NCBI GenBank assembly: GCA_021160845.1
Contig: JAGHBT010000122.1
Span: 1-9,039, forward strand
DNA length: 9,039 nt
Direction of reading: 5' to 3'
Origin: a bacterium
GTDB lineage: Bacteria > Krumholzibacteriota > Krumholzibacteriia > Krumholzibacteriales > WJIX01
The translations under genes and the position numbers were made by a program. The notes below the pieces were generated by a model. That model had not been told where the DNA came from. It saw only the letters and a list, made by a program, of their open reading frames with translations, and did not search any database. This document shows, one piece after another, positions 1-5,843 of the stretch; position 1 is the first letter of the stretch, and each line of letters starts with the position of its first letter.

Positions 1-2
1 AT

Positions 3-497
3 ATTAGAGTCCTTTCTGTACATGGAAAAGAAGAGAAGTATAAGCACAAATATATTGAAAGATACAGTAGATTAGACGCTATTCAGGCGGCTGTACTGGA
101 AGTTAAGCTTAGATATCTTGAAGAGTGGAACAGGGCGAGACGCCGTAATGCCTCGCGCTATGATAAGGCTTTTTCCGGCCTGCGCGGGATAACCTCTCCT
201 TTCATTGAGGAATATAACGAAAGTACATTTAACCAGTATGTTATTCGTACACCAATGAGGGATGAAATGCGCGCCTACCTTGCTGACAAAGGAATAGGTA
301 CGGCGATTTATTACCCCGTACCCCTTCATCTCCAGGAGTGTTTTCTATTTCTTGGATGGGGTAAGGGAAGATTGCCCAAATCGGAAAGAGCCGCAGAAGA
401 AACACTCGCGATTCCCATTTACCCCGAACTGGGTGTTCGCAAGCAGGACTATGTTATTGAAACAGTTAAAGAATTTCTTGAAAAAGGTTCTCTGTAG
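3..497 (+). CDS. DegT/DnrJ/EryC1/StrS family PLP-dependent aminotransferase, C-terminal part (5' end outside window)
   Basis: This is the last ~164 codons of an aminotransferase whose start lies before the window; the frame is open from base 3 and ends in TAG at 495-497. The family transfers an amino group, usually from glutamate, to keto-sugars of nucleotide-sugar pathways feeding O-antigen, capsule or glycan synthesis in the cytoplasm. Family signatures visible are SRLDAIQAAVL followed by KLRYLEEWNRAR near the start, GIGTAIYYPVPLHLQECF (302-345), the later KSERAAEETLAIPIYPEL, and a closing helix ending in VKEFLEKGSL. The PLP-binding lysine and the first half of the fold are upstream and cannot be checked. 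The exact sugar substrate cannot be told from this part. It is the last gene of its group before a 101-bp gap and the lipoprotein gene on the same strand. Confidence 0.93.
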   Translation: MRVLSVHGKEEKYKHKYIERYSRLDAIQAAVLEVKLRYLEEWNRARRRNASRYDKAFSGLRGITSPFIEEYNESTFNQYVIRTPMRDEMRAYLADKGIGTAIYYPVPLHLQECFLFLGWGKGRLPKSERAAEETLAIPIYPELGVRKQDYVIETVKEFLEKGSL

Positions 498-553
498 AAA
501 TTCATATAAATACTTGAGAGAGATTGCCCAAGAGCATTGTGGACAAGGGATAT

Positions 554-559
554 TATAAT
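554..559 (+). promoter_or_regulatory. candidate -10 element (TATAAT) upstream of the redoxin lipoprotein
   Basis: A perfect TATAAT lies 39 bases before the ATG at 599, in the 101-bp gap after the aminotransferase. No good -35 hexamer is found 16-18 bases upstream (TTGCCC at 524-529 is 24 bases away), and there is no TG extension. It could be a weak or activator-dependent promoter, or a chance match in AT-rich DNA. Confidence 0.25.
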
Positions 560-587
560 GGCAAAATTAATCATGAAAGGCTAAAAC

Positions 588-593
588 AGGAAG
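588..593 (+). promoter_or_regulatory. ribosome binding site (AGGAAG) fixing the lipoprotein start at 599
   Basis: AGGAAG sits five bases before the ATG at 599. The frame is open further upstream to an ATG-like start near 524, but only the 599 start gives a Shine-Dalgarno sequence and an immediate lipoprotein signal peptide, so 599 is the likely start. Confidence 0.7.
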
Positions 594-598
594 TGGAA

Positions 599-1816
599 AT
601 GTCAAACAGAAGCTTTGCCGGTATTGTTGTATTAATAATGATTTTTATTTTTTCGGGGTGCATGGAAGGAAAGAAAAAATCGGATCTTTATGTCATGGAG
701 GAGTTTGAAGTTGCTTCATCGGTAGCAATTCCGGCAAAGCGGATTAAACGGTTAAAGATATTCTTAAATAATCACCCGGATCATATGTGCAGAAAATCAG
801 CGTATAACAGGATTTTTGATACTATTGCTGAGAATGCAGGACAGCGGGAAAAGGCAATCGCGTTCCTTGACAAAAGTATAGAGGAAGAAAAAGATACGGA
901 TATAAGAGGGACTCTTTATTACAAGGAATTTACCTATTTATGGAGTGTTGATAGCACCGAGGCCGTCAATCTTGCAACAAAGCTTCTTGAGAGTGATGAA
1001 AAGGGTTTTCGCATGTTTGTCTACCTGGGTTTTGATTTAGGTTACAGAGGTAGGCACAAACTCGCAGAGGGGATGTTTAGAAAAGCCATGGATGTCGGGG
1101 CTAACCCCTTTGAAAAGTCCTTTGCCGGAGTGTTATACGGAGAGTTTCTCAGCGAGCACGGGAAGAATGATCTCGCTCTAAAAATATTAAAAGAATCAGC
1201 GGATAATGTTTTTGCCGGAAAACAGCTCGGAAAAATCCTGTGGGAAAAAGGGGAGAAAAAAGCTGCCGTAGAATCCTATATTAATCTTGTTTCGGGGGTT
1301 CCGGGAGAACGGGATGAAGTAAAGCTGGACAGTCTTTACGCTATTGTGTATCCGGGTAATGTTACAGAACTCGATGAGAAGATCCTGGAAAAGAGAATTT
1401 CCCACAAGACATTATTACATGGAACCCGATTAGTTGATACTGAGGGGAAATATTATAATCTATCTGATTATAAAGGTAGAAAATTGGTGCTGGGCGTTTG
1501 GAACCCGACTTGACCTCCATGTATTGCGGAGTTGCCGCAAATGGAGAGATTGAAAAAAATGGAGAATGAGCTTGGATTCAAGTTGCTCCTGATTAACTTA
1601 AAGGGATATTTAAACAAGACAAAGGCAATAATAAAGGAGAAGGATATTACAATTCCGATCCTGCTTGATTGTGAGTCTTACTCGCGCGGGGTTCTTCATG
1701 TAGATTATACTCCGACAACATTTATCATTGACAAAAATGGGGTTATTCGTTCAAGGCTTGTGGGGGGTTGCAAAGATTTTGAGAAAATCATGGTGGAAGT
1801 AATTAAAAGTATATGA
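599..1816 (+). CDS. predicted selenoprotein: lipoprotein with helical-repeat region and TlpA/redoxin domain carrying a U-P-P-C active site
   Basis: The frame runs 599-1816 with a single internal TGA at 1511-1513 (residue 305); read through, it gives about 405 residues. Residues 1-21 form a lipoprotein signal with lipobox F-S-G-C21, and the following residue is Met, so outer-membrane anchoring is plausible. Residues ~35-270 are helical and TPR-like, with runs such as GQREKAIAFLDKSIEEE and RGRHKLAEGMFRKAMDVG. From ~275 a TlpA/redoxin domain begins (LVDTEGKYYNLSDYKGRKL), reaching VWNPT, the TGA, then PPCIAELPQMERL. C308 is the second active-site residue, and YTPTTFIIDKNGVI holds the cis-Pro loop. 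The TGA replaces the first (attacking) cysteine. A SECIS-like hairpin follows it directly. The family acts as envelope thiol-disulfide reductases or peroxidase-like proteins. The true stop is also TGA (1814-1816), so TGA is not reassigned generally. The alternative is a point nonsense mutation of a TGC/TGT codon. Confidence 0.82.
1511..1513 (+). other. in-frame UGA, predicted selenocysteine codon (Sec305)
   Basis: The TGA falls exactly at the N-terminal cysteine of the thioredoxin-fold CxxC motif: preceding residues are V-W-N-P-T, following residues P-P-C. Homologous TlpA-like proteins have W-C-P-P-C-type motifs here. Replacement of this catalytic Cys by Sec (UxxC) is a known pattern among bacterial thioredoxin-like selenoproteins. 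Decoding would need SelA, SelB, SelC and SelD, none of which are in this window. Confidence 0.8.
1511..1546 (+). promoter_or_regulatory. predicted bacterial SECIS element (selenocysteine insertion hairpin)
   Basis: Immediately after the UGA, TTGCGG (1524-1529) pairs perfectly with CCGCAA (1535-1540), leaving the apical loop AGTTG (1530-1534). A lower stem pairs CTCCAT (1515-1520) with ATGGAG (1541-1546), with only the three-base bulge GTA (1521-1523) between the stems, giving 12 bp overall. Bacterial SECIS elements lie inside the coding region just after the UGA and carry a small apical loop with a G-U pair of bases read by SelB; here G1531-U1532 are 20-21 bases after the first base of the UGA, close to the position in Escherichia coli fdhF. 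Pairing was done by eye, with no folding energy calculated. Confidence 0.75.
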
Positions 1817-1871
1817 TAGACCCAATGGTGCAGTGTTGCGCACTAAATTCTCTTGAGCCAATTTGGATTTA

Positions 1872-3482
1872 TCATACGACTGGCTGCTGCCGGTTTGAGA
1901 AGCTGTTTTTTATAGTTGTTTCAACTTTGTTTATTCTATCCAGCCATTCCGGTTCAAGGTCTTTATCCTTTAATTCCTTCAGTATTGTTAAAGCTTGCGG
2001 AGTGTTGTCCATTCCCGAACTAAGCAGTTCTGCCATTGCAATTGAAGCCTTTATAGATAGAAGGGGCAGGGGAGAGTGTTGTTGAATATAGCTGTATATA
2101 TCATAGGCTTCGTTATATCTTTCCCGGTTCATGAGCCATTTTCCAACATTTAGCAGCAATTGAGGTGATGAACACTGATTGTTGTTTTGTAGAACAAACT
2201 CTTTTGCCCAGACAGCGGCTTCTTCATTTTTAGAGTCCAAGAGTAGTTTCTTAAGTGCCTGTTCACCGATTTTACGGGATTCATCTTCGAGTTCATTTTC
2301 TCTGTAGATCATTGCTATGTCCCGGAGCATAACAGTATTATCCGGTCTTTCTTCTATCAATTTTGAAAAGAGTTTTTTCGCCCTAATTGTGGCTCCTTCC
2401 CGCATCAGTTCGCAAGCTTCATTGAATCGCGGGTCTTCCAAAATGCCTGCGTCGATTTGCTTTTTGCGAACCTTCGCGTGAAGAAACCTTTTCTCAAATC
2501 CGGTCGCGCGAAAGAGGAGAGCTGTTATTAAACCTGCTATAAATCCGGCGATATGCGCGATGTAGGCGACATGTGATCCGCCGGCAAAATTAGCCAGGGA
2601 TTTGAGAGCTAATTGTTGAAAGAACCACAGGGGGAGAACAACGAAGGCTGGTAGGTAAAAGGTTCCGAAAATTGGTCGAATGAAAAATAAAATGAAATAG
2701 AAGAACTTAATACGTGTTGTAAGGTGTACCACGGTAAATGCCCCCATTGCGGCCGCTATAGCTCCTGAAGCTCCGATTAGAGGGATTGTTGAACTTGAAT
2801 TCTGCAAGCAGTGGGCGAGTCCGGCAAATGCTCCACCAGCGAGGTAGAACAAGAGAAAGGGAAGCCTGCCCCAGCTGTCTTCGAGCAGGCATCCGACTAT
2901 CCATAGAAAAAGCATATTACCGAGAAGATGCAAGATGCTCCCATGCAAAAAAATGTGAGTAATAAAGGTGTAAGTGCGGTCCATTCTGGATGGAACAAGG
3001 CCAAAGGAATAGTTGGTTCTTCCGATCGCGATTCTGACCTCTTTTTCTTTGTATTCTTTCCACTTGTCAAAACTGTCAGCTGTTTTAATACTCCAGGTCG
3101 AGTAATAATCACGCGATCTGCTTCGAAGGGTGTTTCCAAATTCCCAAAAATCTTCTACTCCCCCTCCTTCAACCATATAAATTGCTTTGTGAAGGGTTGT
3201 TTCCAGATTATGAAGGTTTCTGGAGTTCTTGATTTCAGTTATCGCAAGTTCAATCTCGGGGCTGCAATCGTCACCCGTCTCTTCGATATCTTTGTTTTCA
3301 ATAGCGTATAGGCGTATCTGCTGAGCAAATTTCTCTTTTTGAACCTTGAAAAGTGCTGCTTTATCATGCCCTGTGTTCGTGAGGGTTATAATAGCTATGA
3401 GGGTATTTATAACTATTAGGGTTATTGTCAGCTTTGGTTTGAAAGCGATTGACGATTTTGTTCCAATAGGCAGTATAAGCAT
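1872..3482 (-). CDS. rhomboid-family intramembrane serine protease with C-terminal TPR-like domain
   Basis: A 536-residue membrane protein. It starts MLILPIG, typical of this rhomboid subgroup, with a first membrane helix at about 17-36. A soluble, charged insert of ~130 residues follows. The rhomboid core starts near 168: H-GSILHLLGNMLFLW (H180, H185, N189), EDSWG at 201-205, G-A-S-G with predicted nucleophile S239, and AHIAGFIAG with predicted base H310, so the Ser-His dyad is present. After the last helix (to ~325) a soluble tail of ~200 residues looks helical and TPR-like (e.g. AKKLFSKLIEERPDN). The family cleaves membrane-spanning segments of substrate proteins in the inner membrane; the tail may bind substrates or partners (inference). 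No clear Shine-Dalgarno precedes the ATG, but the N-terminus matches family expectation. It stops with TGA 55 bp from the convergent lipoprotein gene. Confidence 0.93.
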   Translation of the reverse strand: MLILPIGTKSSIAFKPKLTITLIVINTLIAIITLTNTGHDKAALFKVQKEKFAQQIRLYAIENKDIEETGDDCSPEIELAITEIKNSRNLHNLETTLHKAIYMVEGGGVEDFWEFGNTLRSRSRDYYSTWSIKTADSFDKWKEYKEKEVRIAIGRTNYSFGLVPSRMDRTYTFITHIFLHGSILHLLGNMLFLWIVGCLLEDSWGRLPFLLFYLAGGAFAGLAHCLQNSSSTIPLIGASGAIAAAMGAFTVVHLTTRIKFFYFILFFIRPIFGTFYLPAFVVLPLWFFQQLALKSLANFAGGSHVAYIAHIAGFIAGLITALLFRATGFEKRFLHAKVRKKQIDAGILEDPRFNEACELMREGATIRAKKLFSKLIEERPDNTVMLRDIAMIYRENELEDESRKIGEQALKKLLLDSKNEEAAVWAKEFVLQNNNQCSSPQLLLNVGKWLMNRERYNEAYDIYSYIQQHSPLPLLSIKASIAMAELLSSGMDNTPQALTILKELKDKDLEPEWLDRINKVETTIKNSFSNRQQPVV

Positions 3483-3507
3483 AATAGCACAATTGGTTAA
3501 AGAGATG

Positions 3508-3554
3508 CCGGCAGAGGGGTGTAGGCCAAGGATGAGAATAGCGTTCTCTGCCGG
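3508..3554 (-). promoter_or_regulatory. inverted repeat in the rhomboid gene leader
   Basis: CCGGCAGAG (3508-3516) and CTCTGCCGG (3546-3554) are perfect 9-bp inverted arms with a 29-base loop. On the - strand the structure would lie in the 5' leader, ending 25 bases before the rhomboid ATG. It has no U-tract on the - strand directly after it, so it is not an ordinary terminator for that strand. A regulatory leader hairpin or protein-binding site is possible; no known riboswitch is recognised. Confidence 0.4.
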
Positions 3555-3606
3555 TTCGAATTATTGCGAGTCCCTGTTTTTTCTTTATTTGTACTAATAC
3601 AAAATT

Positions 3607-3634
3607 CTTATATTTGATTCTTAAGAAAGGGCAA
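3607..3634 (-). promoter_or_regulatory. candidate sigma-70-type promoter for the rhomboid gene
   Basis: Read on the - strand, TTGCCC (3634-3629, 4 of 6 to TTGACA) and TATAAG (3612-3607, 5 of 6 to TATAAT) are separated by 16 bases. Transcription would begin near 3600, leaving a leader of ~118 bases that contains the 3508-3554 inverted repeat. The spacer holds the palindrome TTCTTAAGAA (3618-3627), and TAAGAAT occurs twice 13 bases apart over the -10 region, so repressor binding is conceivable. Confidence 0.4.
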
Positions 3635-3670
3635 GAAAGATGCCATTCATGGGATAATGAGGAGAAACGT

Positions 3671-4348
3671 CTATGCGAGTCCGCTCGCCAACTTATGCGC
3701 GGTTCTGAGGGGTTCTGATATTTTGTACCGGGTAGTACAGCTGAGGACGATTTTTACAGAGGTCTCGATATCTATCAAGTGTCCCGGAGAGATATAGAGT
3801 GGTTTTATATTATCTCTGGTTCTCAATACATACCCGATCTTCTTTCCCCCTGTGCTGTAGATTGGGGATTTCTGGCCTTTAAGGAGAGGGGGATCATCGC
3901 ATTTACCGAATAGATGGGATTTAGCGCAACCGATTGTCGGTATGTTCAATTCTAAGCCAAGATGACTCGCGAGGCCAAATCCGCGTGGATGGGCTATCCC
4001 CTGCCCGTCACACAAAATCAAATCGGGCTTGGTCCGTAGATTCTCCCATGCGTTTAAAATCGGCGGAATTTCCCTGAAGGATAGAAGCCCGGGAATATAG
4101 GGGATATTGCAGTGTTGAGTACGGCTGCATGAATCTATTAATTCAAGTTCGGGATAGGAAAAAACAGCAATTGCCGCGAGAGCAGTCTTTTTAAAGGGGA
4201 AATGTACGTCAATTCCCGCAACCCGTTTGATTTTGCGTCCGTCCCATTTTAGTATCACTTCGCCGCGTAGTTCTTTCTGAAGTTTTATTCCCTCCGAAGG
4301 AATGAAATTATGACTATATGAGCTTATACTCTTTTTCATGTCGGACAT
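3671..4348 (-). CDS. nfi: endonuclease V (deoxyinosine 3' endonuclease)
   Basis: A 225-residue protein of normal family length. Endonuclease V nicks DNA at the second phosphodiester bond 3' of deoxyinosine and starts repair of deaminated adenine; it acts on the nucleoid and needs Mg2+. Family motifs are all present: VAGIDVHF with metal ligand D47, YIPGLLSFRE with E93, the wedge loop PYIPG, LCDGQGIAHPRGFGLASHLG with D114, and GCAKSHL with K143; near the C-terminus, YISPGHLID precedes T-x-x-S. These correspond to the catalytic D-E-D-K set of Thermotoga maritima endonuclease V with a constant offset of four residues. The ATG at 4348 has an A-rich leader without a Shine-Dalgarno sequence; a second ATG three codons later is possible. 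It follows the MBL gene by 51 bp on the same strand and stops with TAG. Confidence 0.95.
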   Translation of the reverse strand: MSDMKKSISSYSHNFIPSEGIKLQKELRGEVILKWDGRKIKRVAGIDVHFPFKKTALAAIAVFSYPELELIDSCSRTQHCNIPYIPGLLSFREIPPILNAWENLRTKPDLILCDGQGIAHPRGFGLASHLGLELNIPTIGCAKSHLFGKCDDPPLLKGQKSPIYSTGGKKIGYVLRTRDNIKPLYISPGHLIDIETSVKIVLSCTTRYKISEPLRTAHKLASGLA

Positions 4349-4369
4349 TTTTGTTTTTTTAATTACTAA

Positions 4370-4393
4370 GGGAAAGTGACTTGGTACTTTCCC
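4370..4393 (-). terminator. intergenic hairpin just after the MBL/beta-CASP gene, possible weak terminator
   Basis: GGGAAAGT (4370-4377) and ACTTTCCC (4386-4393) form a perfect 8-bp stem with an 8-base loop, beginning six bases after the stop codon of the MBL gene. The tail on the - strand (TTAGTAATTAAAA) is AT-rich but not a good U-tract, so termination is likely partial at best. It may instead stabilise the 3' end of the upstream message or tune expression of endonuclease V. Confidence 0.4.
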
Positions 4394-4399
4394 TATTTG

Positions 4400-5803
4400 T
4401 TAATCCCCGTTTAATACTATTTCGTCCCCCGGAGAAGGGAAATGCACGGGAAAGTTATTTTCCTTAAGTAGATCATACAGTTTTTCGGATTGTTCCTCTT
4501 CTCCATGTACTATAAAGATACCCTTGATTGAACCCTTCAAGGGTTTTACATATTCAAAAATTTCATTTCTATCGGCGTGGGCGCTGAAGGAGTTCATTAT
4601 TTTGACATCAGCCTTTAAATTGTATGGCTGGCCGAATATTTTTACCGTTTGATTCCTTTCGGCTATACGACGTCCGAGGGTGTTTTTCGCCATATATCCA
4701 ACAATCAAGATAGTATTTGCCGGATTCTCAATATTATTTTTTAGATGGTGGAGTATTCTGCCTGCTTCACACATTCCCGCGGCGGATATAATTATCATCG
4801 GCCTTGAGTCTTTGTGGAGCTGTTTTGATTTTTCCACATCTTTTATATATGTAATTCGGGTTGCGCCTAGCGGGTCATCTCCGGATTTAAAGGCATTGTA
4901 CATTTCTTCATCATAACATTCAGGGTGTCTGAAAAAGACTTCGGTTAGATTAACTGCGAGAGGGCTGTCTACAAAAACGGGAAGCTCAGGGACGAGTTTT
5001 TCATTAAACAGCTGGTTAAGGTAATATACAATCTCCTGTGTTCTTTCAAGGGCAAAGGAAGGAATAATTATTTTACCTCCCCGTTTTACAGTGGAATTGA
5101 TTATACCGGCCAGCGTTTCTTTCGTTTTCAGAGGTGGAGAATGCAGCCTGCCGCCATAGGTGCTTTCGAGAAACATGTAATCTATATCCGGTGGAGTAAC
5201 AGGATCATTCAATATAGGAATATTCTGTCTTCCCAGATCCACAGCGTAGGCTATGCGGATGGTATCGTTTTTATCCTTGATTTCCAGGAGTGGCGTTGCC
5301 GATCCGAGTACATGCCCCGCGTCATAGAATGTAACTGAAATGTTATCTTTGATGTTTACCTTTTGCTCATAGGGATGTCCGTCAAAGTATTGAAGCGATT
5401 CTTCAGCGTCTATACGGGTGTAAAGAGGTTTCTTAGCCGGCAGTCCTTTTCTTTTATTAATTTTGTTTAAGTATTTTATATCTTCTTCCTGTATGTGTCC
5501 GCTGTCGGGAAGCATAGAAGAACAAAGATCACGCGTCGCGCTGGTGGTTAGAATTCTTGACTTAAAACCGTTTTTTACAAGATTCGGAATATTACCGCTG
5601 TGATCTATATGAGCGTGAGAAAGAATAAGGGCATCGATATCACCCGGTTCAAATGGAAAATGCGAGTTTATTTTGAAATAATCTTCTCTATGGCCCTGGA
5701 AGAGTCCACAGTCCATAAGTATTTTTGAATTGTCGTTGCTAATCAAATGCATGGAACCGGTTACTGTTCTAACAGCGCCGATAAACTTAATCCTGGTGCT
5801 CAT
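4400..5803 (-). CDS. MBL-fold / beta-CASP ribonuclease (CPSF73/Ysh1-like bacterial RNA-processing exonuclease)
   Basis: A 467-residue cytoplasmic metallohydrolase. The N-terminus FIGAVRTVTGSMHLI and MDCGLFQG are typical of the TTHA0252/YSH1-like group. The zinc-binding motif is SHAHIDHSG with H63, H65, D67 and H68; DAGHVLGSA supplies the next histidine, and AYAVDLGR, at the position of S-G-D-x-G in relatives, contributes the bridging aspartate. The beta-CASP part follows: FLESTYGG, then PSFALERTQEIVYYL, SAAGMCEAGRILHHLKNN, and NSFSAHADR carrying the late histidine, with the closing IVHGEEEQSEKL. Relatives are zinc-dependent RNases acting as endo- and/or 5' exonucleases in RNA decay. The ATG at 5803 is preceded by GGGAG at five bases, a strong ribosome binding site. 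It lies 40 bp after the retropepsin-like gene and probably shares its transcript. The natural RNA target is unknown. Confidence 0.94.
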   Translation of the reverse strand: MSTRIKFIGAVRTVTGSMHLISNDNSKILMDCGLFQGHREDYFKINSHFPFEPGDIDALILSHAHIDHSGNIPNLVKNGFKSRILTTSATRDLCSSMLPDSGHIQEEDIKYLNKINKRKGLPAKKPLYTRIDAEESLQYFDGHPYEQKVNIKDNISVTFYDAGHVLGSATPLLEIKDKNDTIRIAYAVDLGRQNIPILNDPVTPPDIDYMFLESTYGGRLHSPPLKTKETLAGIINSTVKRGGKIIIPSFALERTQEIVYYLNQLFNEKLVPELPVFVDSPLAVNLTEVFFRHPECYDEEMYNAFKSGDDPLGATRITYIKDVEKSKQLHKDSRPMIIISAAGMCEAGRILHHLKNNIENPANTILIVGYMAKNTLGRRIAERNQTVKIFGQPYNLKADVKIMNSFSAHADRNEIFEYVKPLKGSIKGIFIVHGEEEQSEKLYDLLKENNFPVHFPSPGDEIVLNGD

Positions 5804-5843
5804 TGTTGCTCCCTTCAGAACTGTTTGTTTGATGTAACTTCAA

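Noticed and set aside
1511..1513. General reassignment of UGA to Trp or Gly
   Set aside because: TGA serves as the plain stop of this same gene (1814-1816) and of the rhomboid gene (1872-1874), while no other gene in the window has an internal TGA.
1532..1816. A separate small redoxin gene starting at TTG 1532
   Set aside because: It would lack the active-site motif and the first strands of the fold, has no spaced ribosome binding site, and lies exactly in frame with the upstream coding region. One gene read through the UGA explains both halves better.
1817..1871. Possible bidirectional terminator between the convergent lipoprotein and rhomboid genes
   Set aside because: Only short imperfect stems (about 4 bp, AGTG/CACT) are found, with no T-tract; not enough to call.
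2928..3311. 127-codon + strand open frame opposite the rhomboid gene
   Set aside because: It is antisense to well-supported rhomboid coding sequence, has no recognisable motif and no ribosome binding site that I can see.
3487..3575. tRNA-like stretch on the + strand (AATTGGTTAA, later GGTTCGAAT)
   Set aside because: The D- and T-loop look-alikes are present, but the T stem (GCCGG against TATTG), D stem and acceptor stem do not pair and no proper anticodon arm forms. It is explained better as the rhomboid leader with its inverted repeat.
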